A stretch of DNA of 64,000 bases from Holophagales bacterium (GTDB lineage: Bacteria; Acidobacteriota; Thermoanaerobaculia; Multivoradales; Multivoraceae). The notes under the pieces were generated by a model, which searched no databases, was not told the origin of the DNA, and saw nothing but the letters and a program-made list of their open reading frames with translations. The number at the start of each line of letters is the position of its first letter. Within the stretch, counting starts at the first letter, position 1. Positions 8,598-16,031 of this stretch are shown piece by piece. The position numbers were made by a program, and so were the translations under genes. The DNA is taken from the NCBI GenBank assembly GCA_009836625.1, contig VXVC01000005.1:211345-275344 (forward strand), written 5' to 3'.

Positions 8598-9078
8598 CGT
8601 CAACGTGCTCGTCTACGCGCACCGCGCGGACATGACCGAGCATTCACCGTACCGTGAGTGGCTCGATTGGCTGGTGAACTCGGGCCCGGCCTACGGCATG
8701 TCGGAGATGGTGCTGAGTTCCTTCGTGAGAATCGTGACCAACCGTCGGATCTACTCGAAGCCGACGGAAAACCATGAGGCCCTTGCCAGCGCCGCCAGAC
8801 TGCTGGCACCCCCCCAGTGTGTTCCGGTTCGACCGGGTCCGGGGCACTGGGAGATCTTCGAGGACCTCTGCAAACGCCATGCGGCTCGGAGCAAGCTGGT
8901 CGCTGACGCCTACCTCGCGGCAATCGTCATGGAGGCCGGGTGCGACCTGGCGACCGCGGACAGGGACTTCGCGCGCTTCGAGGGTCTTCGCTGGCACCAT
9001 CCGCTGGCCGGGAGACCGGGCGGAGCGGGCGACGTCGTGATGGAACCGAGGCGTCGGCCCTGGCTCACGTCCGACTGA
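8584..9078 (+). CDS. vapC: Toxin, VapC-like PIN-domain ribonuclease
   Basis: This 164-aa PIN-domain protein is a predicted Mg-dependent endoribonuclease of a type II toxin-antitoxin system. It starts at TTG with IVPDVNVLVYAHRAD, the first acidic metal ligand being the Asp of PDVN. Further acidic positions are in MSEMVLSSFVRIV (Glu), VADAYLAAIVMEAG (Asp) and LATADRDFARF (Asp), matching the four-residue PIN active site. The last 30 residues are a Gly/Arg-rich extension beyond the usual domain end. The TTG start and 14-base overlap with the antitoxin would keep toxin translation low and coupled. Confidence 0.85.
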   Translation: MIVPDVNVLVYAHRADMTEHSPYREWLDWLVNSGPAYGMSEMVLSSFVRIVTNRRIYSKPTENHEALASAARLLAPPQCVPVRPGPGHWEIFEDLCKRHAARSKLVADAYLAAIVMEAGCDLATADRDFARFEGLRWHHPLAGRPGGAGDVVMEPRRRPWLTSD

Positions 9079-9158
9079 CACGTGCCAACAATGCTCGCTC
9101 CGGGAGCACCGGCATCTTCCTCGGCGTCCGGCGGCCGAGCACCGGCTTCGAGATCGGA

Positions 9159-9812
9159 TCAGTCGCGCAGGGGACCTGATCGCTCGGCGTCGGCGAACCC
9201 GATCCGGAACCCTGGCCGGGCTTCGAGCCGGCCCATGTAGGCGACTACGTTCGGATACCTCTCGTCAAGCAGCCCCAGTCGCTGCGCCAGAGCCAGCGAG
9301 TAGCCCATCATGATGTCGGCGGCCGAGAATCCACAGCCGAGCAGGTAGTCGCGGCCTTCGAGCGCCGCCTCGACGGCGTCGAGGCAGATCTCGGCCCGCT
9401 CCCGACCGTCCTCGACGACGGCGGGGATGCGCTCCGGCTCCGGCTTGAGGATGCGGTGGTGGACCATGTCGCCGAGAGGCCTGGCGAGGCTCGCCTCGGC
9501 GAACCAGGACCACTGCAGGAACAGCGCGCTTTCAGGGCCGGCCGCGGGCGGCTGCAGGCGGCCCTCGCCGTAGCGCTCCAGGATGTAGTGGACCATCGCA
9601 CCGGATTCGATCATCGTGAAGGGCTCGCCCTCCGCGTCGAGGTCCGTCATCGCCGGCACCTTGCCGATCGGGTTGAGCCGCCGCCACTCGGCCGACTTCC
9701 GGTACTCCGGGCTGAAGTCGACCGGGACGACCTCGTAGGGCAGGTCGAGTTCCTCGCAGAGCCAGATGACTCTGGCCGAGCGGGTGCGCGGCACGTGGTA
9801 GATCGTGATCAC
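9159..9812 (-). CDS. Glutathione S-transferase
   Basis: This 217-aa cytosolic GST is of normal family length. The N-terminal thioredoxin-like domain reads ITIYHVPRTRSARVIWLCEE with the glutathione-contacting segment GKVPAMTDLDAEGEPFTMIE. The conserved Glu-Ser of the second part (IESGAMVHYILERYG) is present. The helical C-terminal domain contains GCGFSAADIMMGYSL, the N-capping box region of the fold. It probably conjugates or isomerises electrophiles with glutathione, but the substrate is unknown. It lies 33 bases downstream of the dienelactone hydrolase gene on the same strand and may be co-transcribed with it. Confidence 0.88.
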   Translation of the reverse strand: MITIYHVPRTRSARVIWLCEELDLPYEVVPVDFSPEYRKSAEWRRLNPIGKVPAMTDLDAEGEPFTMIESGAMVHYILERYGEGRLQPPAAGPESALFLQWSWFAEASLARPLGDMVHHRILKPEPERIPAVVEDGRERAEICLDAVEAALEGRDYLLGCGFSAADIMMGYSLALAQRLGLLDERYPNVVAYMGRLEARPGFRIGFADAERSGPLRD

Positions 9813-9845
9813 GTGCGGAGGGGAACCGTCGGAAGCCTGGCCGTT

Positions 9846-10712
9846 CTACGCCAGGGCGCGCTCGAACAGGGCCAGCAGGCGACTCCACGCCCGCTCCGCC
9901 TGGGCCTCGTGGTAGACCGGCGTGTCCGGCGGGCACCAGCCGTGCATCGCGCCCTCGTAGACCTCGATCTCGGCCGGCAGGCCGGCGGCTTCGAAGGTGT
10001 CGCGCAGCACGTCCTTGGCCTCGGGCTGCCTCTGGTCGTCGTTTTCCGCGATGGCGAACAGGTAGTGCGCCGTCATGTCCTTCACGAGCAGGTGCGGGCT
10101 GTTCGGCTGGTCGGTGACGAGTCCGCCGCCGTGGAAGGAGGCGCCGGCGCCGATCCGGTCGGGTAGCGCGGCCGCCGTCCGCATCGTCATGGGACCGCCC
10201 ATGCAGTAGCCCATCGTTCCCATCTTCCGGCTGCTGTCGACAGCGTCCTGCTCGTCCAGGAAGCCGACGAACGCCCTGGCGTCCGTCACGTTCGTCTCCG
10301 GGCTGAGCGAGCGCATCAGGGGCATCAGCGTCTCGCGCAGCGCGCCGAAGTCGGTCCCTTCGGCGATCGGCGCCTTCTTCGTCCGGTAGTACTGGTTGAC
10401 GGCGAGCACCGAGTAGCCCGATTCCGCGAGGCGCGTCGCCATCTGCCGCATCGCCGGCCGCAGGCCGAACGCGTCCGGCCAGATGAGGACGCCCGGGTGG
10501 GCGCCGCTCGCCGGATGGACGAAGTAGCTGTCGCAGACGCCGTCCGGGGTCGTGATCTCGATCTCGGATTCGGTCACGCTCTGGGCGTTCGCCGCCCGCG
10601 GCAGCAGGATCGTCAGGCCGGCGCCCGCCGAGACGGCGCCGAACTCGCGGCGGGTCAGCCGCTTCCCGCGCAGGTACGTGGTGTTCTCGGCATCGGTTCT
10701 GTCGTCACACAT
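9846..10712 (-). CDS. Dienelactone hydrolase family protein, Tat-type exported
   Basis: This 288-aa alpha/beta hydrolase has an N-terminal twin-arginine-like signal (KRLTRREFGAVSAGAGLTIL) ending around residue 43, so it probably acts in the periplasm. The nucleophile elbow is GYCMGGPMTM, with Cys as nucleophile as in true dienelactone hydrolases. The acid is probably the Asp of AENDDQRQ and the base the His of EGAMHGWCPPD. The family opens dienelactones in chlorocatechol breakdown, but many members act on other esters, so the substrate is open. The start ATG gives the complete Tat signal. The GST gene follows closely; the HEPN gene lies 22 bases upstream. Confidence 0.85.
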   Translation of the reverse strand: MCDDRTDAENTTYLRGKRLTRREFGAVSAGAGLTILLPRAANAQSVTESEIEITTPDGVCDSYFVHPASGAHPGVLIWPDAFGLRPAMRQMATRLAESGYSVLAVNQYYRTKKAPIAEGTDFGALRETLMPLMRSLSPETNVTDARAFVGFLDEQDAVDSSRKMGTMGYCMGGPMTMRTAAALPDRIGAGASFHGGGLVTDQPNSPHLLVKDMTAHYLFAIAENDDQRQPEAKDVLRDTFEAAGLPAEIEVYEGAMHGWCPPDTPVYHEAQAERAWSRLLALFERALA

Positions 10713-10734
10713 TCTTGGGTCTCCTTCGTCGAAG

Positions 10735-11127
10735 TTACAGGCGTTCCTTCACCCATCGCATCACGCCCTCCGCGAGTTGGAGGGCTTCCGCGTGATCCTC
10801 TTCTGTCACACGTTCCGCCATGCCGGGGTAGCGCATGACTGCAGCATAGGGTGTCAACTGGCTGGACAACTCCACCGACTCCGGAACACTCTCTCCGGCT
10901 TCCGCAAGCAGTGACAGGAGGACGCTCAGGTCGTGGACGTACGGGAACTGGATGCCGTGGTGGATCAGCAGGGCCTTGATCGCCTTCTCGGCTGCCTGCT
11001 GGGCGTGAAAGCACAGGTGTTCAAAGCGGAGGTCTGGGAGGCGGTTCTGTGCCAGCCGGAGATCGCTCCGGGCGTGGTCCATCCACTCCTCCGGATCGTC
11101 CTGGGGCGGGGTGTCAGGCTGCTTCAT
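10735..11127 (-). CDS. HEPN-domain protein (probable toxin of an MNT/HEPN module)
   Basis: This 130-aa all-helical protein has the HEPN signature RFEHLCFHAQQAAEKAIKALLIHHG at residues about 33-57. Near the C-terminus is RVTEEDH, which fits the R(4-6)H motif used as an RNase site in HEPN toxins. It overlaps the upstream nucleotidyltransferase gene by 14 bases, the standard order and coupling of MNT/HEPN pairs. In characterised pairs the MNT protein adds AMP to the HEPN toxin to neutralise it. The RX4HXY tyrosine motif of the HepT subfamily is not seen, so the neutralising mechanism here may differ. Confidence 0.82.
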   Translation of the reverse strand: MKQPDTPPQDDPEEWMDHARSDLRLAQNRLPDLRFEHLCFHAQQAAEKAIKALLIHHGIQFPYVHDLSVLLSLLAEAGESVPESVELSSQLTPYAAVMRYPGMAERVTEEDHAEALQLAEGVMRWVKERL

Positions 11128-11458
11128 AGATGATCCGTCCCTCGCTCAGGGCCGGCTTGAAGACGAGGGCATGGCTGTCGCGGTAGCGCTCGACATGCTC
11201 CGAGGTAGCGACCAGGGCATCGACGGCGACTCCCACGCCGATGAGGTTCCTGTAGATCGCCTTCATGACGTCGAGGGATCGTGCGCCATCCTTCACGATC
11301 AGCAGATCCACGTCGCTGTGTGGCCCCATCTCGCCTCGCGCCGCCGAGCCGAAGAGGATGATCCTTTCCGGCTGCGCGACGTCCACGATGCGCCGGACGA
11401 TCTCGTCCAGGACGTCGGCGTCGAGAGCGTGCAGGCGTTTTGACGGAGAGGCGGACAC
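11114..11458 (-). CDS. MNT-type minimal nucleotidyltransferase (antitoxin partner of the HEPN protein)
   Basis: This 114-aa protein has the polymerase-beta-like core IILFGSAARGEMGPHSDVDLLIV at residues about 33-55. That gives the GS motif and the two catalytic Asp residues of the DxD pair; a third acidic position may be the Asp of VAVDALV. The size is that of minimal nucleotidyltransferases, which act with HEPN proteins as type VII toxin-antitoxin systems by AMPylating the toxin. It is upstream of and overlaps the HEPN gene. The ATG at 11458 leaves a short N-terminal helix before the core. Confidence 0.85.
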   Translation of the reverse strand: MSASPSKRLHALDADVLDEIVRRIVDVAQPERIILFGSAARGEMGPHSDVDLLIVKDGARSLDVMKAIYRNLIGVGVAVDALVATSEHVERYRDSHALVFKPALSEGRIIYEAA

Positions 11459-11581
11459 GGTCCGAGTCTACTTTCTACAGGCTGCGCACCGCTTCGGGCC
11501 ACGCGACAAAGGCCTCTGCTGCAACGGACCACGTAGGGGTCCAGAAGGGCGGACTGAACCGGATAGCCTCAGCTAGTTCCA

Positions 11582-11839
11582 ATGAGAGTCTCCATATCCG
11601 AGGCCAAGGGCAAGCTGAGCGAACTTGTCCGCCGCGCCGAAGCCGGCCACGACGTTGTGCTCACGCGGCATGGCAGGCCCACGGTCGCTCTGATTCCCGT
11701 CCGGCCGCGGCGGGACCCCGAGGCGCGGCGGGCCGTGATCGCCTCGGTGCGCAGAGCAGCCGCAGGTAAGGGGGCGGCCGGTGCCAGCGCGGCCCGGAGC
11801 CAGGACTTTCTCTACGGCGATAGCGGTCTGCCCGAGTGA
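11582..11839 (+). CDS. Orphan Phd/YefM-type antitoxin
   Basis: This 85-aa protein has the prevent-host-death fold: MRVSISEAKGKLSELVRRAEAG followed by VVLTRHGRPTVALIPV. The C-terminal 35 residues are Ala/Arg-rich, the position of the toxin-binding region. No toxin gene follows: the frame starting at the overlapping GTG (11836) closes after 21 codons, and downstream lies a convergent ORF. It is therefore either solitary or the remnant of a pair. Phd proteins also act as DNA-binding autorepressors. Confidence 0.75.
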   Translation: MRVSISEAKGKLSELVRRAEAGHDVVLTRHGRPTVALIPVRPRRDPEARRAVIASVRRAAAGKGAAGASAARSQDFLYGDSGLPE

Positions 11840-11950
11840 CTGCCTCGGCGGCCGCTTCACGCCTGCTCGCCCCTCTCGTGACCATAGGGGTCCTCGGGTG
11901 AGCGCTTCCCCCGTGGTCGAGTTCTCAGCGGGACGTACGGCCAGCGGAAC

Positions 11951-11978
11951 GGTCTGGTCGACTTACTTCGACCAGACC
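11951..11978. terminator. Perfect 11-bp hairpin at the 3' end of the GIY-YIG-like ORF
   Basis: GGTCTGGTCGA and TCGACCAGACC pair perfectly around a six-base loop (CTTACT). The minus-strand ORF stop codon (11963-11965) falls inside the loop, so the hairpin includes the last codons of that gene. There is no U-tract. It may stop transcription from either side or protect the 3' end of the mRNA. Confidence 0.55.
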
Positions 11979-12601
11979 GCCCAGCCCTTCCCCTGAAGCC
12001 ATCGAGCCAAGAGAGCCTCTAGTCTGTGAGCACAGGTCTGGTTCGGCGCCGATCTGGTGGGCAGCGGGTAGGCAGGTATCGGGTTTCGCGGAAACTCATC
12101 TTTCAGGTCGTACTCACTCTCCGGCAGCAGGCGTTTGCCGTAGTCCGTAACGAAGCCTCTTCCAGCGTTGTGTCCGGCCAAGTGTTGCTGGAAGCGACAG
12201 GAGGGCTCATGGGCGGTCGTCCCCACATAGACGCACGGGAGTCTGCTGGACGGTTTGTAGTGTGGGTTTTCTCTTTTGAACCTCGGCTTTTCCCGCCATA
12301 CTCTCTGATCGAGACGGACGACGTACAAGTTGTTCCAACTCTTCGATTTGAACATCATGCACTGCTCGCGGGGACAGAGCTTGGTAGGAGCGTCGTTGTC
12401 GGCGAGGTTCTGATCCTTCACAAGCCGCCATGCCTTGCTTAGGATGACCGCTTGCGCACGGTGCTCGACCGGCTCGCCTCGTTCAGGCGGTTGCTCGGGA
12501 TCGCTTCTTCGCCTTCGCGTTCGCCTTCGGAAAAGTAGTGCGATCCCCGCGGCGGCGGCGGCGCCAGCGCCAATGGTGATTGGAATCAGGGGCGCCGCCA
12601 T
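11963..12601 (-). CDS. Putative membrane-anchored GIY-YIG-like protein
   Basis: I do not recognise this 212-aa protein as a named family. Residues 5-24 form one hydrophobic helix, followed by an Arg-rich stretch (RRRTRRRR), so the rest is probably cytoplasmic. LYVVRL at 92-97 and VYVGTT at 124-129, then RFQQHLAGHNAGRGFVTDYG and a Glu in HRLEALLARWL (about 195), resemble the layout of GIY-YIG nucleases. The segment between the two motifs is longer than usual, and there is a Cys-rich stretch before them. Base composition is unlike its neighbours: one 60-base row (12301-12360) has 28 G+C. That suggests recent acquisition. It ends in a perfect hairpin. Confidence 0.55.
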   Translation of the reverse strand: MAAPLIPITIGAGAAAAAGIALLFRRRTRRRRSDPEQPPERGEPVEHRAQAVILSKAWRLVKDQNLADNDAPTKLCPREQCMMFKSKSWNNLYVVRLDQRVWREKPRFKRENPHYKPSSRLPCVYVGTTAHEPSCRFQQHLAGHNAGRGFVTDYGKRLLPESEYDLKDEFPRNPIPAYPLPTRSAPNQTCAHRLEALLARWLQGKGWAVWSK

Positions 12602-12649
12602 GTCCGTCTCAAGGGCGTCAGTTGGGGCCCGGGCAACCGGCCATGCTCG

Positions 12650-13237
12650 CTACCCATGCCCTTCGCCGGGCTCGTGTTGGCAGCCGCGGAAGCGCTCCAC
12701 GCGCACCCGGTCCGGCAGCCCGAGGGCTTCGGTCCGGCCCACCTTCGAGGTGTAGAACGCGAACAGCGTACGCCGCTTGAGGTCGCTGAAGAAGGCGGCG
12801 CCGGCGAGGAGTTCCGGTGCGTGTTCCTCGTGCTCGTCGCTGATCTCACGCAACACGTCGAGTTGCTGGTCGCCGCTGAGCGCCAGGAAGGAAGAGCCGT
12901 GCAGCTCCGCTGCGCGGCGGTCGATCCAGTCCAGGCCGCCGGTCGCCTGGAGCTGCTCGTCGCCGTCGGCGAGCGAGAGCTCGAGGTCGATGAACTCGTG
13001 GACGCCGGCGTCGCGGGCGCCGGGCGTGTCCGTGCGCGGCAGGATGTGCTCGCAGAGTGTGGCCAGCAGCTCTCCCTGGGCGGGCGTCAGCAGCCGGGGG
13101 GTCCAGCCGGAGCCCTCGGCCTGGTAGGCGGCCACCGCCGGGATCGCGGCGCGAATCGGCTCGGCCTGCAGCGTGGCGTAGCCGAAGGCGCCGGCGCCGG
13201 CGGCCAGGACCTTGCGCCTCGTCGTCCGCTTGCTCAT
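12650..13237 (-). CDS. Gluconate 2-dehydrogenase subunit 3 family protein, Tat-exported
   Basis: This 195-aa small subunit of a membrane-associated GMC dehydrogenase has a Tat signal (TTRRKVLAAGAGAFGYATLQ) over residues 1-30. Downstream is LTPAQGELLATLCEHILPRTDTPGA, the family's signature opening, then VHEFIDLELSLADGDEQL. Family members pair with a large FAD-containing subunit and often help its Tat export, since that subunit has no signal of its own. The ATG at 13237 overlaps the stop of the GMC gene by four bases (ATGA), which confirms the start and the pairing. Confidence 0.88.
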   Translation of the reverse strand: MSKRTTRRKVLAAGAGAFGYATLQAEPIRAAIPAVAAYQAEGSGWTPRLLTPAQGELLATLCEHILPRTDTPGARDAGVHEFIDLELSLADGDEQLQATGGLDWIDRRAAELHGSSFLALSGDQQLDVLREISDEHEEHAPELLAGAAFFSDLKRRTLFAFYTSKVGRTEALGLPDRVRVERFRGCQHEPGEGHG

Positions 13238-14928
13238 GCGAGTTCTCCCCGCTTGTGCTGGTCGATCAGGTACTCGGTGGAGCGCAGCGCCAGCGACATC
13301 ATCGTCAGCGTCGGGTTGACGCAGCCGATGCTCACGTAGCAGGAGCCGTCCATCACGAACAGGTTCTTCACCGTGTGGGACTGCTGGTACTGGTTCAGGT
13401 AGGAGGTTCCCGGATCGTCGCCCATGCGCGCCGTGCCGACCTCGTGGATGCCCGAGCCGAGCGGTGCCGGCTCCGTGTTCTGGGTGATGTTCGTGCAGCC
13501 GAGCGCCTCCAGCATGGCCCGGCCTTCCGCGATGATGTCCTGCACCATCGCGTACTCGTTGCTGCCGAGCGTGCAGTTCATCTGCAGCACGGGCACGCCC
13601 CACCTGTCGGTCACGTCCGGATCGAGGGTGACGCGGTTCTCCGGCCGCGGCAGGATCTCGCCGAAGCCGCCGAGACCGATCGTCGAGACGGTGCTCGATT
13701 CGACCATCCGCTTGAAGTCGGCGCCGAAGCCTGGCAGGGAGCTGCCGTGTTGCCAGGTCGTGATGTTCTCGCCGCCCTGGTAGCCGTAGCCCCGGATGAA
13801 GCTCGGGTTTCTCGTCGCCGGGTCCTTCAGGTTCTGGAAACGGGGTATGTAGATCCCGTTCGGGCGGTTGGCACGCTCGGGTTGAGCGCCGGCCCTCGCT
13901 TCCAGGACGCCGCGCACCCCGGTCGCGTAGATGTGGTCCATCACGTAGCGGCCCAGGCAGTCGCTCTCGTTGGCGAGGCCGCCTTCCGCCGAGTTGAGCA
14001 GGATGCGGGTCGAAGCGAGGGTCGAGGCGCAGAGCACGACGATGTCGGCTTTCGCTTCCCGGGTCAGGTCCGACTTCTTGTCGACGTAGGTGACGCCCGA
14101 GGCGAGATCGCCTGCCTTCATGTCGACCTTGATGACCGCGGCATCCGGGACCAGGGTGAACCGGCCGGTCGCTTCGCAGTCGACGAGGGTCGTCTGCGGC
14201 GAGTTGAAGTAGGAGTTCGTCCGGCAACCGTAGTGACAGGGGCCGCAGTAGTGGCACATGTCGCGGCCGTTGTGGCGGCGCGTGAGGACCGCGTTGCGGC
14301 CGATCGTCATCGGCCGGTTGAACTTCTCGGCCAGGGTCTCCTTCAGCATCGCCTCGCCGCAGGTGAAGGCCATCGGCGGCAGGAACTCGCCGTCCGGCAG
14401 GATCTCCAGATCCTCCTTGCGGCCGTTGACGCCGATGTAGCGCTCCACCCGGTCGTAGTACGGGGCCAGGTCGGCGTAGCTGATCGGCCAGTCCATGCCG
14501 TAACCGTCGAGGCTGGCCGCCTTGAAGTCGTAGTCGCTCATCCGGTACGACTGGCGCGCCCACATGATCGAGCGGCCGCCGACGACGTTGCCCTGGATCC
14601 AGTTGAAGTGGGTGCCGGGGGCCTCGGTGTAGGGGTTGTCGACGTCGTCGATGAAGAAGTCCGCGTTGACCTCGGTGCAGGCGTAGCAGTAGGACTGGCG
14701 GTGCCGGCGCTGGAGCAGTTCGTTGCGCGGGTCCGGGCGGCCTTGCAGTTCCATGTCGTGCGGCAGGGTGTGCTCGCGGAAGTCGGTGGCCGGGTCGAAG
14801 GCGCGGCCCGCCTCCAGCATCAGCACGTCCATGCCCGCTTCGGCCATCACCTTGGCGGTCCAGCCGCCGGTGGCGCCGGAGCCGACGACGATCGCGTCGT
14901 AGGTCTTCGTGTCGGAGGTCTGCTTCAT
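13234..14928 (-). CDS. GMC-family FAD-dependent oxidoreductase (large subunit)
   Basis: This 564-aa flavoenzyme has an N-terminal FAD-binding motif, YDAIVVGSGATGGWTAKVMAEAG, at residues about 9-31, followed by VLMLEAGRAF. It also has GRSIMWARQSYRM and the C-terminal GMC block, HEVGTARMGDDPGTS and LFVMDGSCYVSIGCVNPT. Several Cys in the CHYCGPCHYGCRT segment near residue 220 are typical of the gluconate/fructose-dehydrogenase-like branch and may bind an iron-sulfur cluster. It probably oxidises a sugar or alcohol at the periplasmic face together with the small subunit encoded next. The ATG at 14928 is chosen; the open frame runs further upstream without homology. Confidence 0.88.
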   Translation of the reverse strand: MKQTSDTKTYDAIVVGSGATGGWTAKVMAEAGMDVLMLEAGRAFDPATDFREHTLPHDMELQGRPDPRNELLQRRHRQSYCYACTEVNADFFIDDVDNPYTEAPGTHFNWIQGNVVGGRSIMWARQSYRMSDYDFKAASLDGYGMDWPISYADLAPYYDRVERYIGVNGRKEDLEILPDGEFLPPMAFTCGEAMLKETLAEKFNRPMTIGRNAVLTRRHNGRDMCHYCGPCHYGCRTNSYFNSPQTTLVDCEATGRFTLVPDAAVIKVDMKAGDLASGVTYVDKKSDLTREAKADIVVLCASTLASTRILLNSAEGGLANESDCLGRYVMDHIYATGVRGVLEARAGAQPERANRPNGIYIPRFQNLKDPATRNPSFIRGYGYQGGENITTWQHGSSLPGFGADFKRMVESSTVSTIGLGGFGEILPRPENRVTLDPDVTDRWGVPVLQMNCTLGSNEYAMVQDIIAEGRAMLEALGCTNITQNTEPAPLGSGIHEVGTARMGDDPGTSYLNQYQQSHTVKNLFVMDGSCYVSIGCVNPTLTMMSLALRSTEYLIDQHKRGELA

Positions 14929-14950
14929 GCGGGAGGGTCCTCGGCAGGAT

Positions 14951-15970
14951 CTAGCGGACGATCCGCTGTGTCGACGCCTCGACGTTGTACGGCAGAGCGT
15001 CGTCGCCCTCGAGCCCCAACCGCTCGTTGATCGCAAGCAGGTGGTGATCGACGCCGATCTCCGTTCCGGGGCGGAAACCGGGCACCGTGATGACCTGAGC
15101 CAGCACGCCGCCCAGACCGCGGTGGATGACGCCGCGGGGCAGATAGATCAGGTCGCCGGCGCGGACGTCATGGACCTCGAAGAGCTGCCCCGCGAGTTCG
15201 GCGGTCATCGTCTCGGGCGACTCGATGGCCTCGGCGTGGTAGCTGGTGAGGAGCCGATCCTCGTCGTTGCTCATCTGCACCAGGTAGAACTCGTCGAAGC
15301 CCGTGTCCACGGGGTGGTAGTGGGTGAAGGAGTCGGTGATCCGCACCCGGTGCGCGTTCAGGCCGTGGAACGTGTAGGGCCCGTTGTCCTTGAGCCAGGT
15401 GAGCAGGATGCGACGGTAGGCGCCGGTTTCCGTGGCGCAACCGCCGGGAACGTCCGTGATGTTCGGGTCCCAGTCGGGGCGGATCGCAGCCGGTACGCCG
15501 TCGCCCGGGGTGTCCGGGACGTCGAAGACGAGCGCGGCGATCGCGGGCTCGACGGTCAGCCGCTCTCCGGGGCGAAGCACCGCGATGTCGCCCACATGCA
15601 GATCCGTTTCGCTAGTGCCGGAGGCCGTATGGATCTCGGCCGCCGCGGGCTCCTCCTCGACCGGCGTCTGAACGAAGACGAGCCGGCTCGACGCGTCCGC
15701 CGCGATCTCCGTGGCCGCGGCCAGGAAGGTCATCGCGTAGCCGGGATTGGCCGTCTCGAAGTGCTCCTTGACGCGGGCGAAGGCGACCCGGCCGTCGGCG
15801 TCGTCGTCGAACAGGTGGGCGCGGACGACTTCCGTCCGTGGCTGAGTGGTCACGGGTTCCGGGTCCGAGCCGTCGGCTTCGGTTTCCGCCTCGCCGGCGG
15901 CGCAGGAGATGAACGTCACCGAGGCCAGCAGCGTCGCCGCCAGCGGTGCGAGGCATTTCCGTGGATTCAC
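14951..15970 (-). CDS. Cupin-domain lipoprotein
   Basis: This protein of about 339 aa begins at a GTG with NPRKCLAPLAATLLASVTFISCAAG, a lipoprotein signal with its Cys near residue 23. The core is a double-stranded beta-helix (cupin): THYHPVDTGFDEFYLVQ supplies His and Glu positions of motif 1, and GDLIYLPRGVIHRGLGGVLAQ the motif 2 His. An upstream half (about 60-200) looks like a second, more divergent beta-domain. The enzyme or binding activity cannot be assigned. It lies 22 bases upstream of the GMC gene on the same strand, so it may belong to the same sugar-oxidation operon. The start is uncertain, as the open frame runs past 16033. Confidence 0.68.
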   Translation of the reverse strand: MNPRKCLAPLAATLLASVTFISCAAGEAETEADGSDPEPVTTQPRTEVVRAHLFDDDADGRVAFARVKEHFETANPGYAMTFLAAATEIAADASSRLVFVQTPVEEEPAAAEIHTASGTSETDLHVGDIAVLRPGERLTVEPAIAALVFDVPDTPGDGVPAAIRPDWDPNITDVPGGCATETGAYRRILLTWLKDNGPYTFHGLNAHRVRITDSFTHYHPVDTGFDEFYLVQMSNDEDRLLTSYHAEAIESPETMTAELAGQLFEVHDVRAGDLIYLPRGVIHRGLGGVLAQVITVPGFRPGTEIGVDHHLLAINERLGLEGDDALPYNVEASTQRIVR

Positions 15971-16031
15971 GCGCGAGACGGTACCATGCCGGGATCTTCC
16001 CGGAACGCGAACAACGGCAGAGGAACCGACC

